Assembly: GCF_000153705.1 (NCBI RefSeq)
Contig: NZ_DS022272.1
Span: forward strand, 1,061,839-1,125,838
DNA length: 64,000 nt
Direction of reading: 5' to 3'
From: Fulvimarina pelagi HTCC2506
GTDB lineage: Bacteria > Pseudomonadota > Alphaproteobacteria > Rhizobiales > Rhizobiaceae
The position numbers were made by a program, and so were the translations under genes. The notes below the pieces were generated by a model. The model made no database searches and was not told the origin of the DNA. It saw only the letters and a list, made by a program, of their open reading frames with translations. Below, piece after piece: positions 1 through 9,436 of this stretch; position 1 is the first letter of the stretch; the number at the start of each line of letters is the position of its first letter.

Positions 1-519
1 CGAAAGGGCGGCTTCAAGCCAAAAGAACGCGCCATCGAAGCTGGCATGACCAAGGTCGAATGGCCGGGACGCCTGCACAAGATCACGACCGGTCCACTCT
101 ACGAGGCTGTCGTAGAAGGTGGCGAGCTCTGGCTCGACGGCGGCCACAATCCGGGGGCCGGGGTGGCGATTGCTGAAGTCTTTGCGGATCTCGAGGACAA
201 AGTCTCGCGGCCGCTCTTCCTCATCTGCGGCATGCTGAACACCAAGGATCCGACCGGCTTTTTCGAAGCCTTTCATGGCATAGCCCGCCGGGTCATCACC
301 GTTCCGCTCAACTCAACTGATGCCGGGATCGATCCGAACGAACTCGTCGACTTCGCTCTCGACACCGGGCTTGACGCGGAGGCCGCAGATAGCATCGAGG
401 CTGCAATCCGGCTCGTCTCGGCGCACTGGGCGGTCCAGCCGGCTCCGCGCTTCCTAATTTGCGGATCGCTTTACCTCGTTGGAGAGGCCCTCGAGAAGAG
501 CGGTCTCGCACCGCGCTGA
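1..519 (+). CDS. folC: FolC C-terminal part (dihydrofolate/folylpolyglutamate synthase), truncated by window start
   Basis: The reading frame is open from base 1 and ends in TGA, giving the last 172 residues. The LWLDGGHNPGAG motif marks the C-terminal Mur-ligase domain typical of FolC, which adds glutamate to (dihydro)folate in the cytoplasm. The stretch that follows (FLICGMLNTKDPTGFF and a final FLICGSLYLVGEAL) also fits the family. The catalytic ATP-binding N-terminal domain lies outside the window. A small membrane protein starts about 10 bases after the stop, so the two may be cotranscribed. Identification rests on these motifs and is firm. Confidence 0.93.
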   Translation, partial: RKGGFKPKERAIEAGMTKVEWPGRLHKITTGPLYEAVVEGGELWLDGGHNPGAGVAIAEVFADLEDKVSRPLFLICGMLNTKDPTGFFEAFHGIARRVITVPLNSTDAGIDPNELVDFALDTGLDAEAADSIEAAIRLVSAHWAVQPAPRFLICGSLYLVGEALEKSGLAPR

Positions 520-529
520 GGTTCCCAAA

Positions 530-685
530 GTGAGCAAGGTCTTCTCGATCCTCTTCATTATCTTGATGGGTATACAGCTGATCCGCCCGCTCGGGTTGCC
601 GGGATTGAAACGCCGCGGCGACTTCTGGAAGATTGCGCTCGTCGGCTTCGTCATATTCAGCCTCACCATCATGGTTCGCCCTTGA
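530..685 (+). CDS. small two-helix membrane protein, function unknown
   Basis: A 51-residue frame starts with GTG at 530, ten bases after the folC stop. An upstream in-frame start at 479 would overlap folC. The product has two hydrophobic segments, about residues 5-20 (VFSILFIILMGIQLI) and 34-49 (KIALVGFVIFSLTIMV), separated by a basic loop (LKRRGD), which suggests a small inner-membrane hairpin protein. No family was recognised. Close linkage to folC favours a real gene over a chance frame, but the GTG start is inferred and the gene could begin at the internal ATG (MGIQLIRPLG). Confidence 0.55.
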   Translation: MSKVFSILFIILMGIQLIRPLGLPGLKRRGDFWKIALVGFVIFSLTIMVRP

Positions 686-781
686 AACCATGACTTGATC
701 GAATGTTTGTGATCGCATCGGTGCTGGTGTAGGAACCGCTGGATTTGATCATTCATCGACATCAGTGGGCAGAACCGACAC

Positions 782-2071
782 ATGGACCGAATTCGCATAC
801 GCGGCGGAAATCCGCTCAACGGGACGATTCCGATCTCTGGCGCCAAGAACGCGGCGCTTCCGCTGATGATCTCCTCGCTGCTCACTGATGATCAACTGAC
901 GCTTGAGAACGTGCCGCATCTAGCCGATGTCGAGCAATTGATCCGCATCCTCACCAATCATGGCGTCGACTACACGGTCGCCGGCAAACGCGCCGGGCAG
1001 AGCACGGCGAGCGGGCGGACAATCCATTTCAGCGCCCGCAATATCGTCGACACCGTCGCACCCTACGAGTTGGTTTCGAAGATGCGTGCGAGCTTTTGGG
1101 TGATTGGACCGCTCCTTGCCCGAATGGGACGCGCGAAGGTCTCGCTCCCAGGAGGCTGCGCCATCGGGACGCGCCCTGTCGACCTCTTCATCGACGGCCT
1201 GCGCAAGCTCGGCGCGACTATCGAAATCGAAGGCGGCTATGCGATCGCTGACGCCAAGGGTGGCCTCGTCGGCGACCGGTTCGTTTTCCCCAAGGTCTCG
1301 GTCGGAGCGACCCACGTCCTCATGATGGCGGCGAGCCTCGCAAAGGGCGAAACGGTACTGGAGAATGCTGCTCGCGAACCGGAAGTCGTTGATCTCGCGA
1401 ATTGCCTCAACGCCATGGGCGCGCGTATCGAGGGAGCAGGCACGGCGACTATCACAATCACAGGCGTCTCCCAGTTGTCCGGCGCCCGGCACGCCGTGCT
1501 GCCTGATCGGATCGAGACCGGTACCTATGCGATGGCTGTTGCAATGGCCGGTGGCGCAGTGACGCTGACGAACACGCGCTCAGCTCTGCTCGATACCGCG
1601 CTTGGCGCTCTCAAAGATGCCGGTGCGAGCATCCGGGATACACCAGAGGGTATCCATGTGACGCGCAATGGCGGCGGCATTCAGCCTGTCGACGTCGTCA
1701 CCGACCCGTTTCCCGGCTTTCCAACCGATCTGCAGGCCCAGTTCATGGGATTGATGACGCGCGCCAATGGCACCTCGCACATCACGGAAACGATCTTTGA
1801 GAACCGGTTCATGCATGTGCAGGAGCTCGCGCGGCTCGGCGCAAAAATCTCTCTGTCAGGCCAGACGGCGAAGGTCGAGGGCGTGCCGGTATTGAAAGGG
1901 GCGCCAGTGATGGCCACGGACCTGCGCGCCTCCGTTTCACTCGTCATCGCGGGCCTCGTAGCCGAAGGCGAGACTGAAGTGCATCGGGTTTATCATCTCG
2001 ACCGCGGCTTCGAACGTCTGGAAGAAAAGTTGACTGCCTGCGGCGCCGACATCGATCGCATCTCCAGTTGA
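782..2071 (+). CDS. murA: UDP-N-acetylglucosamine 1-carboxyvinyltransferase MurA
   Basis: MurA catalyses the first committed step of peptidoglycan synthesis, transferring enolpyruvate from PEP to UDP-GlcNAc in the cytoplasm. The 429-residue product has the normal family length. It starts with the typical core [23 protein letters not shown] (Lys22 region) and carries GGCAIGTRP with the PEP-binding cysteine at residue 126. Because this is Cys and not Asp, intrinsic fosfomycin resistance by the usual substitution is not expected. It stands alone between the small membrane gene and tRNA-Pro. Confidence 0.97.
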   Translation: MDRIRIRGGNPLNGTIPISGAKNAALPLMISSLLTDDQLTLENVPHLADVEQLIRILTNHGVDYTVAGKRAGQSTASGRTIHFSARNIVDTVAPYELVSKMRASFWVIGPLLARMGRAKVSLPGGCAIGTRPVDLFIDGLRKLGATIEIEGGYAIADAKGGLVGDRFVFPKVSVGATHVLMMAASLAKGETVLENAAREPEVVDLANCLNAMGARIEGAGTATITITGVSQLSGARHAVLPDRIETGTYAMAVAMAGGAVTLTNTRSALLDTALGALKDAGASIRDTPEGIHVTRNGGGIQPVDVVTDPFPGFPTDLQAQFMGLMTRANGTSHITETIFENRFMHVQELARLGAKISLSGQTAKVEGVPVLKGAPVMATDLRASVSLVIAGLVAEGETEVHRVYHLDRGFERLEEKLTACGADIDRISS

Positions 2072-2258
2072 CTTCTTCGCCAGCTGATCCGGCTTAAAGA
2101 AACCTGGCGGTGAGCAGGCGCTTTCCCTGTGGCGTGGCCGCGGGATGGCGTTGTCGTCGACGAACTTTTATAGCGTTCGAAACCAAACAGGCGCAGTGAG
2201 TGTCAAACGCCAATGCGTACTTGCGTCTGAGCGCACAACGGATTACCTGTCGCCGCGA

Positions 2259-2335
2259 CGGAGCGTAGCGCAGTCTGGTAGCGCACTTGGATGGGGTCCA
2301 AGGGGTCGGAGGTTCGAATCCTCTCGCTCCGACCA
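2259..2335 (+). tRNA. tRNA-Pro (GGG anticodon)
   Basis: A complete cloverleaf is readable: acceptor CGGAGCG/CGCTCCG, D-arm GCGC...GCGC, anticodon stem CTTGG/CCAAG with loop ATGGGGT (anticodon GGG), T-arm with GGTTCGAATCC, discriminator A and encoded CCA. It reads the proline codons CCC/CCU. The gene is 77 nt long. Confidence 0.95.
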
Positions 2336-2378
2336 TTTTCTGAGAAAATTGGGATGTTCGGAACGCGGTCGACGTCGC

Positions 2379-2795
2379 TCAGAACTCGTCCGCACCGATC
2401 GCCGCGAGACCCGCCCGGCCGACCTGCAGATCCTGTTCACCGGTACCCGAACCGACACCGATGCCGCCGATGACGTCGCCGCCGAATGCGATCGGCAGGC
2501 CGCCTGGAAGGCCGGTGACGCCGAGCTGGGTCGCGAGCTCCAGATGGGGGCGCATATGATCCGGCACATTGCCGGAGGGCGCGCGGTTCGAGGCGGCGGT
2601 CCGAGCTTTGGTTAGCGCGCTCTTCCGGCTCAGGAACTTCGCACCGGTCATACGCACCTCGGCGATCGTCTCGCCGGAAGCGTCCACCACGACGATGCAT
2701 TGCGGCTGACCGATCTCGTCGGCCTTCTCGATTCCCGCCTTCAGCATGGCGAGCGCGGCCTGATGTGTGAGAGTCTTGGTATCGCGCGTGTTCAT
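2379..2795 (-). CDS. GlcG/HbpS family (DUF336) protein
   Basis: This 138-residue protein has the GlcG/HbpS pattern: a helical start (LTHQAALAMLKAGIEKADEIG), a central VVVDASGETIAEVRM strand pair, and the glycine-rich end LPGGLPIAFGGDVIGGIGVGSGTGEQD. Members are small cytoplasmic or exported proteins. Some bind haem or degradation products, and others are linked to glycolate or propanediol gene clusters. No such cluster is visible here, so the ligand is unknown. The ATG is preceded by GGAGGAAG. It converges on the tRNA-Pro gene. Confidence 0.85.
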   Translation of the reverse strand: MNTRDTKTLTHQAALAMLKAGIEKADEIGQPQCIVVVDASGETIAEVRMTGAKFLSRKSALTKARTAASNRAPSGNVPDHMRPHLELATQLGVTGLPGGLPIAFGGDVIGGIGVGSGTGEQDLQVGRAGLAAIGADEF

Positions 2796-2963
2796 TTTTC
2801 TGCTTCCTCCAACCGATGATCAGTGTACATCTGACAAACCTGTCGCTTCCGCCGCTAAGTCAATGATGGAAGTGCTGAGAGACGCAAATTCGACGATTCT
2901 GACAAGAAACGCCAGGTAGGTCGAGTGGCTGGTTCGAAAGGGAGAAGCGACAGGATCATTTCG

Positions 2964-3608
2964 ATGCCGCCTACCGATCAAGCGAGAATGGAATCAAAAC
3001 GCCGGGCGATGGTCGAGACCCAGCTCGCTGCCCGCGCGATCCGCGATGAGGCGGTGCTCGATGCCCTTGGCAAAGTCCCGCGCGAGTGCTTCGTTCCGGC
3101 AGCGCTCCGCGATCTCGCTTACGAAGACCAGCCGCTCGCCATCGGCAACGGTCAGACGATTTCGCAGCCCTACATGGTCGCGGTCATGTTGCAAGCCGCC
3201 AATTTGAAGTCCGGTCAGCGCGTGCTCGATGTCGGTACCGGCTCGGGCTATGCCGCAGCCGTTGCCGCAGAAATGGGGACGAAGGTCTTCTCGATCGAAC
3301 GGGACGCGGACCTCGCGTTCCGGGCTCGACACCGTTTCGACGATCTCGGTCTCGATATCACGACATGCGTCGGGGACGGCAGCGCGGGATGGCAGGAGCA
3401 CGCGCCCTACGATGTCATTCTTGTCGCTGCAGCGGCCGGAGAGGTCCCGGATGCGCTTACCAGTCAGCTTGCCGAAGGTGGACGGCTGTTGATTCCCGTC
3501 GGCTCGATCCTGATGGGTCAGCATCTCCTGCGCCTCACCCGGAGCGTTTCGGGGATCGAGAAGGAAAGCCTTGCAATGGTAAGCTTTGTTCCCTTGGTCT
3601 CCGACTGA
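2964..3608 (+). CDS. pcm: protein-L-isoaspartate O-methyltransferase
   Basis: Repairs isoaspartyl residues in aged proteins by S-adenosylmethionine-dependent methylation. Family features are the N-terminal MVETQLAARAIRDEAVLDALGKVPRE region, GNGQTISQPYMVAVM, and the SAM-binding motif VLDVGTGSGYAAAVAAEMG near residues 88-105. The final LIPVG segment also matches. The ATG at 2964 is chosen because AGGAT lies eight bases upstream. A GTG at 2925 would add 13 residues not usual for the family. The product is 214 residues. It is a single gene without obvious operon partners (surE or nlpD are not adjacent). Confidence 0.93.
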   Translation: MPPTDQARMESKRRAMVETQLAARAIRDEAVLDALGKVPRECFVPAALRDLAYEDQPLAIGNGQTISQPYMVAVMLQAANLKSGQRVLDVGTGSGYAAAVAAEMGTKVFSIERDADLAFRARHRFDDLGLDITTCVGDGSAGWQEHAPYDVILVAAAAGEVPDALTSQLAEGGRLLIPVGSILMGQHLLRLTRSVSGIEKESLAMVSFVPLVSD

Positions 3609-3626
3609 GATATACTCGCAGGGCCT

Positions 3627-4208
3627 TTACTGAGGCGTCTCGCCCGCCGCAGGGATTTCGGTCGTCAGCCCGCGTTCGACGCGCCCTTCCAGATCGATGG
3701 TCTTGGCCACGTATGGTACGATACGGCCTTCGATCGTGCAGTCGTTGCCGACCAGTTCGCCGGTTTCGCCGAACGCCCCGGCGCAGAGCGCACGGCCTGG
3801 AAGCCGCAGCTTGTCGGCGGTGAGGCCCAGGAATTCGAGGATCACGCCGTTGGACGAGGGCTGGCACCCAATATTAATCGTCGCTTCAAACGAGCCTTCG
3901 TTCGCGACGAAGTTCTCGACGCTGTGTGCGTTCTGATCCCAGCGAAGATTGGGATCGATCGGCAGAATGCTCGGGATCGCCACGCCGAAGAGGCTGGTAA
4001 TGTCGTTGATGTTGAGTGTCAGCGGTGTGCAGATGTCGGAGGCGTTGAGTCGCTCGGTAAGGATTGCGGGCGTCAACGGTGTGGCGGCTGTCATCGCCTC
4101 GGCGGCCGGTGCGGCAGCAGCCGGCGCGTTCGTTGTCTGGGCTGGCGCTTGCGTTGCTGCCAAACCGATCGAGACAGTCGAGATCGCCAGTACCGTTTTC
4201 ATTCGCAT
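3627..4208 (-). CDS. secreted alanine-rich protein of unknown function
   Basis: A 193-residue product begins with a clear Sec signal peptide (MRMKTVLAISTVSIGLAATQAPAQ, likely cleaved after an AQA-type site). A short Ala/Pro-rich spacer to about residue 45 follows, then a domain with four cysteines (ICTPL, NIGCQ, ALCAG, NDCTI) that could form two disulfides in the periplasm. GAGGA lies seven bases before the ATG, supporting translation. No family was recognised. It converges on pcm and lies downstream of mfd on the same strand, about 100 bases away, so cotranscription is possible. Confidence 0.7.
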   Translation of the reverse strand: MRMKTVLAISTVSIGLAATQAPAQTTNAPAAAAPAAEAMTAATPLTPAILTERLNASDICTPLTLNINDITSLFGVAIPSILPIDPNLRWDQNAHSVENFVANEGSFEATINIGCQPSSNGVILEFLGLTADKLRLPGRALCAGAFGETGELVGNDCTIEGRIVPYVAKTIDLEGRVERGLTTEIPAAGETPQ

Positions 4209-4307
4209 CGCTTCTTCCTCTTCGCCGTAAGACGCGCGTTTGGGGCCGGTCTAATCGACCGAAGCTGAGGCGTGTCTGAACGTGTCAGGATCGACTCAGC
4301 CCGTTGA

Positions 4308-7300
4308 TTACGCCGCCTGCTTCTGGCCCTCGTCCACCATCTTCGCCAACTGGCTGGCGATCGTGGCGGTTCCATTCAGTCGCTTCTGAGGCGTCGGCCA
4401 GTCGCGGATGAGCACGATGGATTGATCGGGCCGGATCTTCGCGCTCGACCCCTGCTCGGAGATATAACGGATGAGCGCCGCCGGATTGGCGAAGGTCTTT
4501 TCGCGGAACTGCACGACGAGCCCCTTCGGACCCGCATCGAGCTTCTCGATATTCGCCTTCCGGCACATCGCCTTGATGACCATCACCTTGAGGAGATGCT
4601 CGACTTCGTCCGGCATTGGCCCGAACCGGTCGATGAGCTCGGCTCCGAAGGCGTCGATCTCGCGGATTTCGGTGAGTTCGGCAAGACGGCGATAGAGCGT
4701 CATGCGCAACTGGAGATCGGGAACGTAGCTTTCCGGGATCATCACCGCCGTGCCGATGGCGATCTGCGGCGACCACTGGCCCGCCGTCTCCGGCTCTGCG
4801 CCCTTCATTTCGGCGACCGCCTCTTCCAGCATTTGCTGATAGAGCTCGTAGCCGACCTCCTTTACATGACCGGACTGCTCGTCGCCGAGAAGATTGCCGG
4901 CGCCGCGCTGATCGAGATCGTGGGTCGCGAGCTGGAAGCCCGCGCCGAGGGTGTCGAGCGACTGAAGCACCTTGAGCCGCCGATCCGCACCCTTGGTCGG
5001 CGTCTTGTTCGCCGGGATCGTCATCAGGGCGTAGGCGCGCTGTTTCGAGCGACCCACGCGGCCCCGGATTTGATAGAGCTGCGACAGGCCGAACATGTCC
5101 GCGCGGTGGACGATCATCGTGTTCGCCGTCGGCACGTCGAGGCCGGATTCGACGATGGTCGTCGAGAGCAGCACGTCGTACTGGCCCTCGTAGAATGCGT
5201 TCATGATGTCGTCGAGTTCGCTCGCCGCCATCTGACCGTGGGCAACGGCGACCTTCAGCTCGGGCACCTGATCGTCGAGGAATTCCTTCACCCCGGCAAT
5301 GTCCGAGACACGCGGGCAGACATAGAAGCTCTGACCGCCGCGATAGCGTTCGCGCAGCAGCGTCTCGCGCACCACCAGTGGATCGAAGGGCGCGATGAAG
5401 GTTCGCACGGCCATGCGATCCACTGGCGGCGTGGTGATGAGCGAAAGTTCGCGCACGCCGGTGAGGGCCAACTGCAAGGTCCGCGGGATCGGAGTAGCCG
5501 ACAACGTGAGCACGTGGACGTCCGACTTCAACTCCTTCAGCCGTTCCTTGTGCTTGACGCCGAAATGCTGCTCCTCGTCGATGATGAGAAGGCCGAGGCT
5601 CTTGAACTCGACGCCCTTGCCGAGAAGCGCGTGGGTGCCGACCACAATGTCGACGGTGCCGTCCTTCACACCTTTCTTCGTCGCTGCCAGCTCTTTGCCA
5701 GAAACAAGGCGCGAGGCCTGGGCGACGTTGAGCGGCAGGCCGCGGAAGCGCTCGGCGAAGGTCTTGAAGTGCTGACGGGCGAGCAGCGTCGTCGGCACCA
5801 CGATCGCAACCTGCAAGCCATTCATTGCCGCGACGAAGGCTGCACGCAGGGCGACCTCGGTCTTGCCGAAGCCGACGTCACCGCAGATCAGCCGGTCCAT
5901 CGGCCTGCCGGCGGCAAGATCGTCCACCACCGCATCGATGGCGTTGGCCTGATCGTCGGTCTCCTCATAGGGGAAGCGCGCTGCAAATTCGTCGAACAAT
6001 CCCTCGGGCGGGTTCAGCTGCGGCGCGCCGCGCATCGCGCGTTCGGCCGCGACGCGAATTAGCCCGTCCGCCATGTCGAGAAGGCGCTTCTTCAGCTTCG
6101 CCTTGCGCGCTTGCCAAGCTCCGCCGCCCAGCCGGTCGAGGGTCGCCTCGGTGCCTTCGCCGCCATAGCGCGAGAGAAGCTCGATGTTCTCGACGGGCAG
6201 GAACAGCCGGTCGTCGCCGGCATAGCGAAGTTCCAGGCAGTCGTGCGGCGCGCCCGCCGCCTCGATCTGTTTCAGGCCGACGAAGCGCCCGATGCCATGA
6301 TCCACGTGAACCACGATATCGCCTTCGTCGAGCCCCGAGACCTCCGAGATGAAGTCCGAACCGCGCCGCTTCCGCTTGGAGCGGCGCACCAACCGGTCGC
6401 CGAGGATGTCCTGCTCGCCGACCACCACAATGTCCGGCGTCTTGAACCCGGCTTCGATGCCGAGGATCGCGGTCACGACGAAATTCTTCGGGGCCTCGCG
6501 GACCTGTTTCAGGTTCTGCACCGGCTTGATCTGGCCGAGCCCGTGCTCTTCGAGCACCTGGGTCAGCCGATCACGCGAGCCTTCCGTCCATGCCGCGAGC
6601 ACGACGCGCTTGCCGTTCGCCCGTTCGTTCGAGATGTGATCGACCGCCGCCTGGAAGACGTTGGTGTTCTCCGCCTGTCGCTCTGCGGAGAAGTTGCGGC
6701 CGCGCGAGACGTCGAGATTGAAGACTTCCCGCGTGCCCGTCTCGGCCGAGCCGTAGGCCGAGAAGCGGATCGGATCGGCGATCGCCAGTGCGCCGTTCAG
6801 CTCGTCGTTGGTCAGGTAAAGCTCTGCCGGCTCGACCGGGTTGTAGACTACACCCTCGGCGCTCTTCGCGGCGTTCTCGCCGCTGGTCCGCTTCCGCGCC
6901 TCGTAATGGTCCTCGATTACCGCGCGCCGTTCGGCGACGCTTTCCATCGTCAAATGGTCGAGGACGATCGGGAAGCCGTCGCAGTAGTCGAACAGCGTAT
7001 CGACGCTCTCGTAGAAGAACGGGAGCCAGTGCTCCATGCCGGCGAAGCGCTTGCCTTCGGAGATCGACGCATAGAGCGCATCGCCCGGTTGGGCAGCGCC
7101 GAAGCGCTTCACATAGTTCGACCGGAACCGGCTGATCGTTTCTTTCGTCAGCGACACTTCCGAGACGGGCGCGAGTTCGAAGCTCTTTCTCTGCTCGGTC
7201 GTTCGCTGGCTCGCCGGATCGAAGGCGCGAATCGTTTCCAGCGTGTCGCCGAAGAAATCGAGGCGCACGGGCTCTTCGGAGCCCGGCGCGAAGAGATCGA

Positions 7301-7826
7301 GGATGCCGCCGCGCACCGCGAATTCACCGCGTTCGCGCACCGTCGCCACCCGCTCGAACCCGCCGCGCGATAGGGCCTCGACGATGTCGTCCATCCGCGC
7401 CGAACCGCCGGCTTCCGCCTTGATCGCCTCGCGGGCCAGAACGTCGGCGGGCGGCATCTTCTGGAGTAGTGCGTTCGCCGTCGTGAGGATGACCGCCCGG
7501 TGCGGGTTCTGCCGCAGCGCGTTGAGCGAGGCCATCGCCGACAAGCGGCGCGCGGCGGCTTCGCCTGAGGGGCCGACGCGGTCGTAGGGCAGGCAGTCCC
7601 AGGCCGGCAGGGTCAGGACGGGAAGTTCCGGCTGCACGAAGCGCAGCGCGTCCTCCAACTCGCTCATGCGCGTGCCGTCGCGCATCACGAAGACGATCGG
7701 CTTCTTGCCCCCACGATCGCGTGCGATTTCGGCGAGCAGAAAGGCTTCGGTGCCGTCGAGCACATTGCCGATTTCGAGCCCGCCCCCCTTTTTCAGGGCG
7801 CGCTTCAAGGGTTCGGGAAGGTTCAT
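4308..7826 (-). CDS. mfd: transcription-repair coupling factor Mfd
   Basis: The 1172-residue ATP-dependent translocase removes RNA polymerase stalled at DNA lesions and recruits UvrA. Visible in order are the UvrB-like N-terminal region (LFAPGSEEPVRLDFFGDTLETIR), the RNA-polymerase-interaction segment (GDIVVHVDHGIGRFVGL), the RecG-type helicase with Walker A GDVGFGKTEVA near residue 650, the DEEQHFGV box near residue 747, LSATPIPRTL, IRGRVGRSKQRAYA, and a TRCF C-terminal domain. The length is typical. sdhE lies 133 bases upstream on the same strand, an order common in this bacterial order. Confidence 0.97.
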   Translation of the reverse strand: MNLPEPLKRALKKGGGLEIGNVLDGTEAFLLAEIARDRGGKKPIVFVMRDGTRMSELEDALRFVQPELPVLTLPAWDCLPYDRVGPSGEAAARRLSAMASLNALRQNPHRAVILTTANALLQKMPPADVLAREAIKAEAGGSARMDDIVEALSRGGFERVATVRERGEFAVRGGILDLFAPGSEEPVRLDFFGDTLETIRAFDPASQRTTEQRKSFELAPVSEVSLTKETISRFRSNYVKRFGAAQPGDALYASISEGKRFAGMEHWLPFFYESVDTLFDYCDGFPIVLDHLTMESVAERRAVIEDHYEARKRTSGENAAKSAEGVVYNPVEPAELYLTNDELNGALAIADPIRFSAYGSAETGTREVFNLDVSRGRNFSAERQAENTNVFQAAVDHISNERANGKRVVLAAWTEGSRDRLTQVLEEHGLGQIKPVQNLKQVREAPKNFVVTAILGIEAGFKTPDIVVVGEQDILGDRLVRRSKRKRRGSDFISEVSGLDEGDIVVHVDHGIGRFVGLKQIEAAGAPHDCLELRYAGDDRLFLPVENIELLSRYGGEGTEATLDRLGGGAWQARKAKLKKRLLDMADGLIRVAAERAMRGAPQLNPPEGLFDEFAARFPYEETDDQANAIDAVVDDLAAGRPMDRLICGDVGFGKTEVALRAAFVAAMNGLQVAIVVPTTLLARQHFKTFAERFRGLPLNVAQASRLVSGKELAATKKGVKDGTVDIVVGTHALLGKGVEFKSLGLLIIDEEQHFGVKHKERLKELKSDVHVLTLSATPIPRTLQLALTGVRELSLITTPPVDRMAVRTFIAPFDPLVVRETLLRERYRGGQSFYVCPRVSDIAGVKEFLDDQVPELKVAVAHGQMAASELDDIMNAFYEGQYDVLLSTTIVESGLDVPTANTMIVHRADMFGLSQLYQIRGRVGRSKQRAYALMTIPANKTPTKGADRRLKVLQSLDTLGAGFQLATHDLDQRGAGNLLGDEQSGHVKEVGYELYQQMLEEAVAEMKGAEPETAGQWSPQIAIGTAVMIPESYVPDLQLRMTLYRRLAELTEIREIDAFGAELIDRFGPMPDEVEHLLKVMVIKAMCRKANIEKLDAGPKGLVVQFREKTFANPAALIRYISEQGSSAKIRPDQSIVLIRDWPTPQKRLNGTATIASQLAKMVDEGQKQAA

Positions 7827-7959
7827 CGGCTGGCGTCTTCGTCGCGGATCGAAAGGGGAATATCTTTGCGTGCCGCTTCAATGGCCCTTTGCGCCGCGCG
7901 GTTCAAGGGCGGATGCCGTGCGGTGCGTCATTGCTGCCGGGCAGTCTCCCGCCCGAGCG

Positions 7960-8280
7960 TCATGCTCCCTTTTCTGCAAGCGACAGGTTCTCGACGTCGA
8001 ACCGCGTGTAGAATTCCTTGATGCGGCGAAACACCGGCGTGTCGTAATTGCCGGGGACGGCTTTTTCGCCCGAAACCCATTTGAAGATTTCCGGATCGGG
8101 CGCGAGCATCAGCGCCTCGTAATGATCCATGTCCTCGTCCGAGAGGGTCGCGATCTCGGCATCGGCGAAGCGACCGAAGACGAGATCCATCTCCCGCGTA
8201 CCGCGGTGCCAGGAGCGGAACAGCGCCTTCTTGCGGCGCGTATCGAGATCTTCCGATGATCGTTCGGAACCGGTTCTCAT
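7960..8280 (-). CDS. sdhE: succinate dehydrogenase assembly factor 2 (FAD assembly) SdhE
   Basis: A 106-residue cytoplasmic protein that promotes covalent flavinylation of SdhA. It has the family core RRKKALFRSWHRGTREMDLVFGRFAD, containing the RGxxE motif needed for flavinylation, followed by LSDEDMDHYEALM, DPEIFKWVSGE and a C-terminal helix. The ATG at 8280 fits the family length. The frame stays open far upstream, but that extension is low-complexity and not family-like. It is transcribed toward mfd. In relatives recG is often divergent from this pair, but no recG is seen in the next kilobase. Confidence 0.93.
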   Translation of the reverse strand: MRTGSERSSEDLDTRRKKALFRSWHRGTREMDLVFGRFADAEIATLSDEDMDHYEALMLAPDPEIFKWVSGEKAVPGNYDTPVFRRIKEFYTRFDVENLSLAEKGA

Positions 8281-8544
8281 GGCGTTACGGCCTCGTCGCT
8301 TGCTGATCTGCGTGCCCAGATAAGGGTGATCCGCGACGAGGACAAATGGCTCGGCAATGGTTGCCTGCGAGAGGGGGCCAGATTCGAGCCCGGGTCCGAC
8401 ACTCATGTCCGGTGCGCACCGGCAGCGCCTTGCAGCTTTTGCGAACGATCGAAAAAGGGCGTGCGGAGGCGTTCCCGCGCTCGTTTCGAGCCGAGGCGTT
8501 GGCGATGTCGCATTCCCGTCCGCCCCTGTCGAAAAGGGCGGCGA

Positions 8545-8601
8545 AGCGCCGGAGGCGGGCCCTCCAGGCAGTTTCCTGATAATCGGCTCGCCTCCGGCGC
8601 T
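8545..8601. repeat. 13-bp perfect inverted repeat with 31-nt loop
   Basis: Left arm AGCGCCGGAGGCG (8545-8557) is exactly complementary to right arm CGCCTCCGGCGCT (8589-8601). The very GC-rich stem would fold stably in RNA or cruciform DNA. There is no downstream T tract, so it is not a classic terminator. Function unknown. Confidence 0.6.
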
Positions 8602-9031
8602 CCGCGCGGGATTTGTCGCACTCGCTGCGCCGTTCGCCGGTCCCGGTTCTGCGGTAAAGCCCGGTCCGTCGGCGGTTCGCACCGGTCGTCGGGTGCGAAG
8701 GCGGACGGCAGGCTTGCCGCAGACCTGATGGTCCGACGATCGGCGGCTGTTGGCGTTTCACCCTTGTGAAAAGGGTTCAAGTGGACCGATCCACGCCCGT
8801 CCCATAGTGAACGAGGAGCCAACGGGGCCGCGAGACGTCCGGAACGCGCGCCCCTCCGGAAGGGACGATGCCGCAGACACCGCACCAACCGCTTCGAGAG
8901 CGATCCCGGCGATCACCCGTGCCCCTCGGAAGCGATTGGCGAGGGTGAGTATGCGCGGGGGTTTGGCGGGTGGGGATAAGATTTCTATTGGGTCGCGACG
9001 GCTTTGCTGTGGCGTAAGGCTTAGAGACGGT

Positions 9032-9160
9032 CGTCATCCCGGGCTTGACCCGGGATCCATTCCTCTTCGCTTTCGGCACAGATGATCGTGGCATCGCCAC
9101 CCACCGTGGGGATGCGGGGCCTCAGGAATGGGCGCCATGCGCGCTCGGAGGCCGGGATGA
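9032..9160. repeat. CATCCCGGG-type intergenic palindromic repeat
   Basis: The block begins with CGTCATCCCGGGCTTGACCC and ends with GGCCGGGATGA, so its ends (TCATCCCGG / CCGGGATGA) are inverted. Repeats with this 'gtcatcccgg...ccgggatga' signature are widespread between genes of Hyphomicrobiales. The assignment comes from that recall plus the visible terminal dyad. Other copies cannot be checked in this window. Confidence 0.6.
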
Positions 9161-9220
9161 TGAAGGAGGAGACAGCGATCGTCCCTCTTCGGCATCTTGC
9201 CGAGGCAGTGCTGCAAGTTC

Positions 9221-9436
9221 CCTCTCTCCCCTTGAGGGAGAGAAAGCGATTTCTTCGGCTTAGCGCCACCGGCGCTAAACGTTAGAAATCGCAAGAGAGG
9301 GGTTTGCGGGGGTCCGCTTGGTTTCGGTGGTGAGGAGAGATCGCGGACCCCCCTCTTGTCTTTTCTGAAGTTTAGCCCGCGCTTCGCACGGTCTAAGCCT
9401 TCGAAAAGACTTTCTCCCCCTCAAGGGGGGAGAGGG
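9221..9436. repeat. 216-bp palindromic element, copy A (downstream side of the DUF559 gene)
   Basis: This block shares most of its sequence, in the same orientation, with 9943-10158. Its ends are inverted repeats of about 26 bases built on CTCTCCCC-TTGAGGG-GAGAAAG, and each end is itself nearly palindromic. Internal dyads include TTAGCGCC/GGCGCTAA and CAAGAGAGGGG/CCCCCTCTTG. No protein is encoded. The right end runs into the 3' end of the DUF559 gene and includes its stop codon. Confidence 0.8.

Larger units (their letters stand above)
8281..9220. other. gene-poor intergenic stretch with dyads and repeats
   Basis: About 940 bases between sdhE and the first palindromic element hold no convincing gene. 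Open frames exist on both strands but are arginine-rich, mutually overlapping and without family features or ribosome sites. The stretch contains a perfect 14-base palindrome (8409-8422), a long inverted repeat (8545-8601), a small ACCCTT/AAGGGT hairpin near 8761 and a CATCCCGGG-type repeat (9032-9160). Confidence 0.6.

Noticed and set aside
4422-7373. Two long open frames antisense to mfd.
   Set aside because: Shadow frames of a canonical 1172-residue Mfd; no domains or ribosome sites.
8326-8769. Open frames in the gene-poor region after sdhE.
   Set aside because: Arg/Ala-rich, overlapping on both strands, no family match or good ribosome site.
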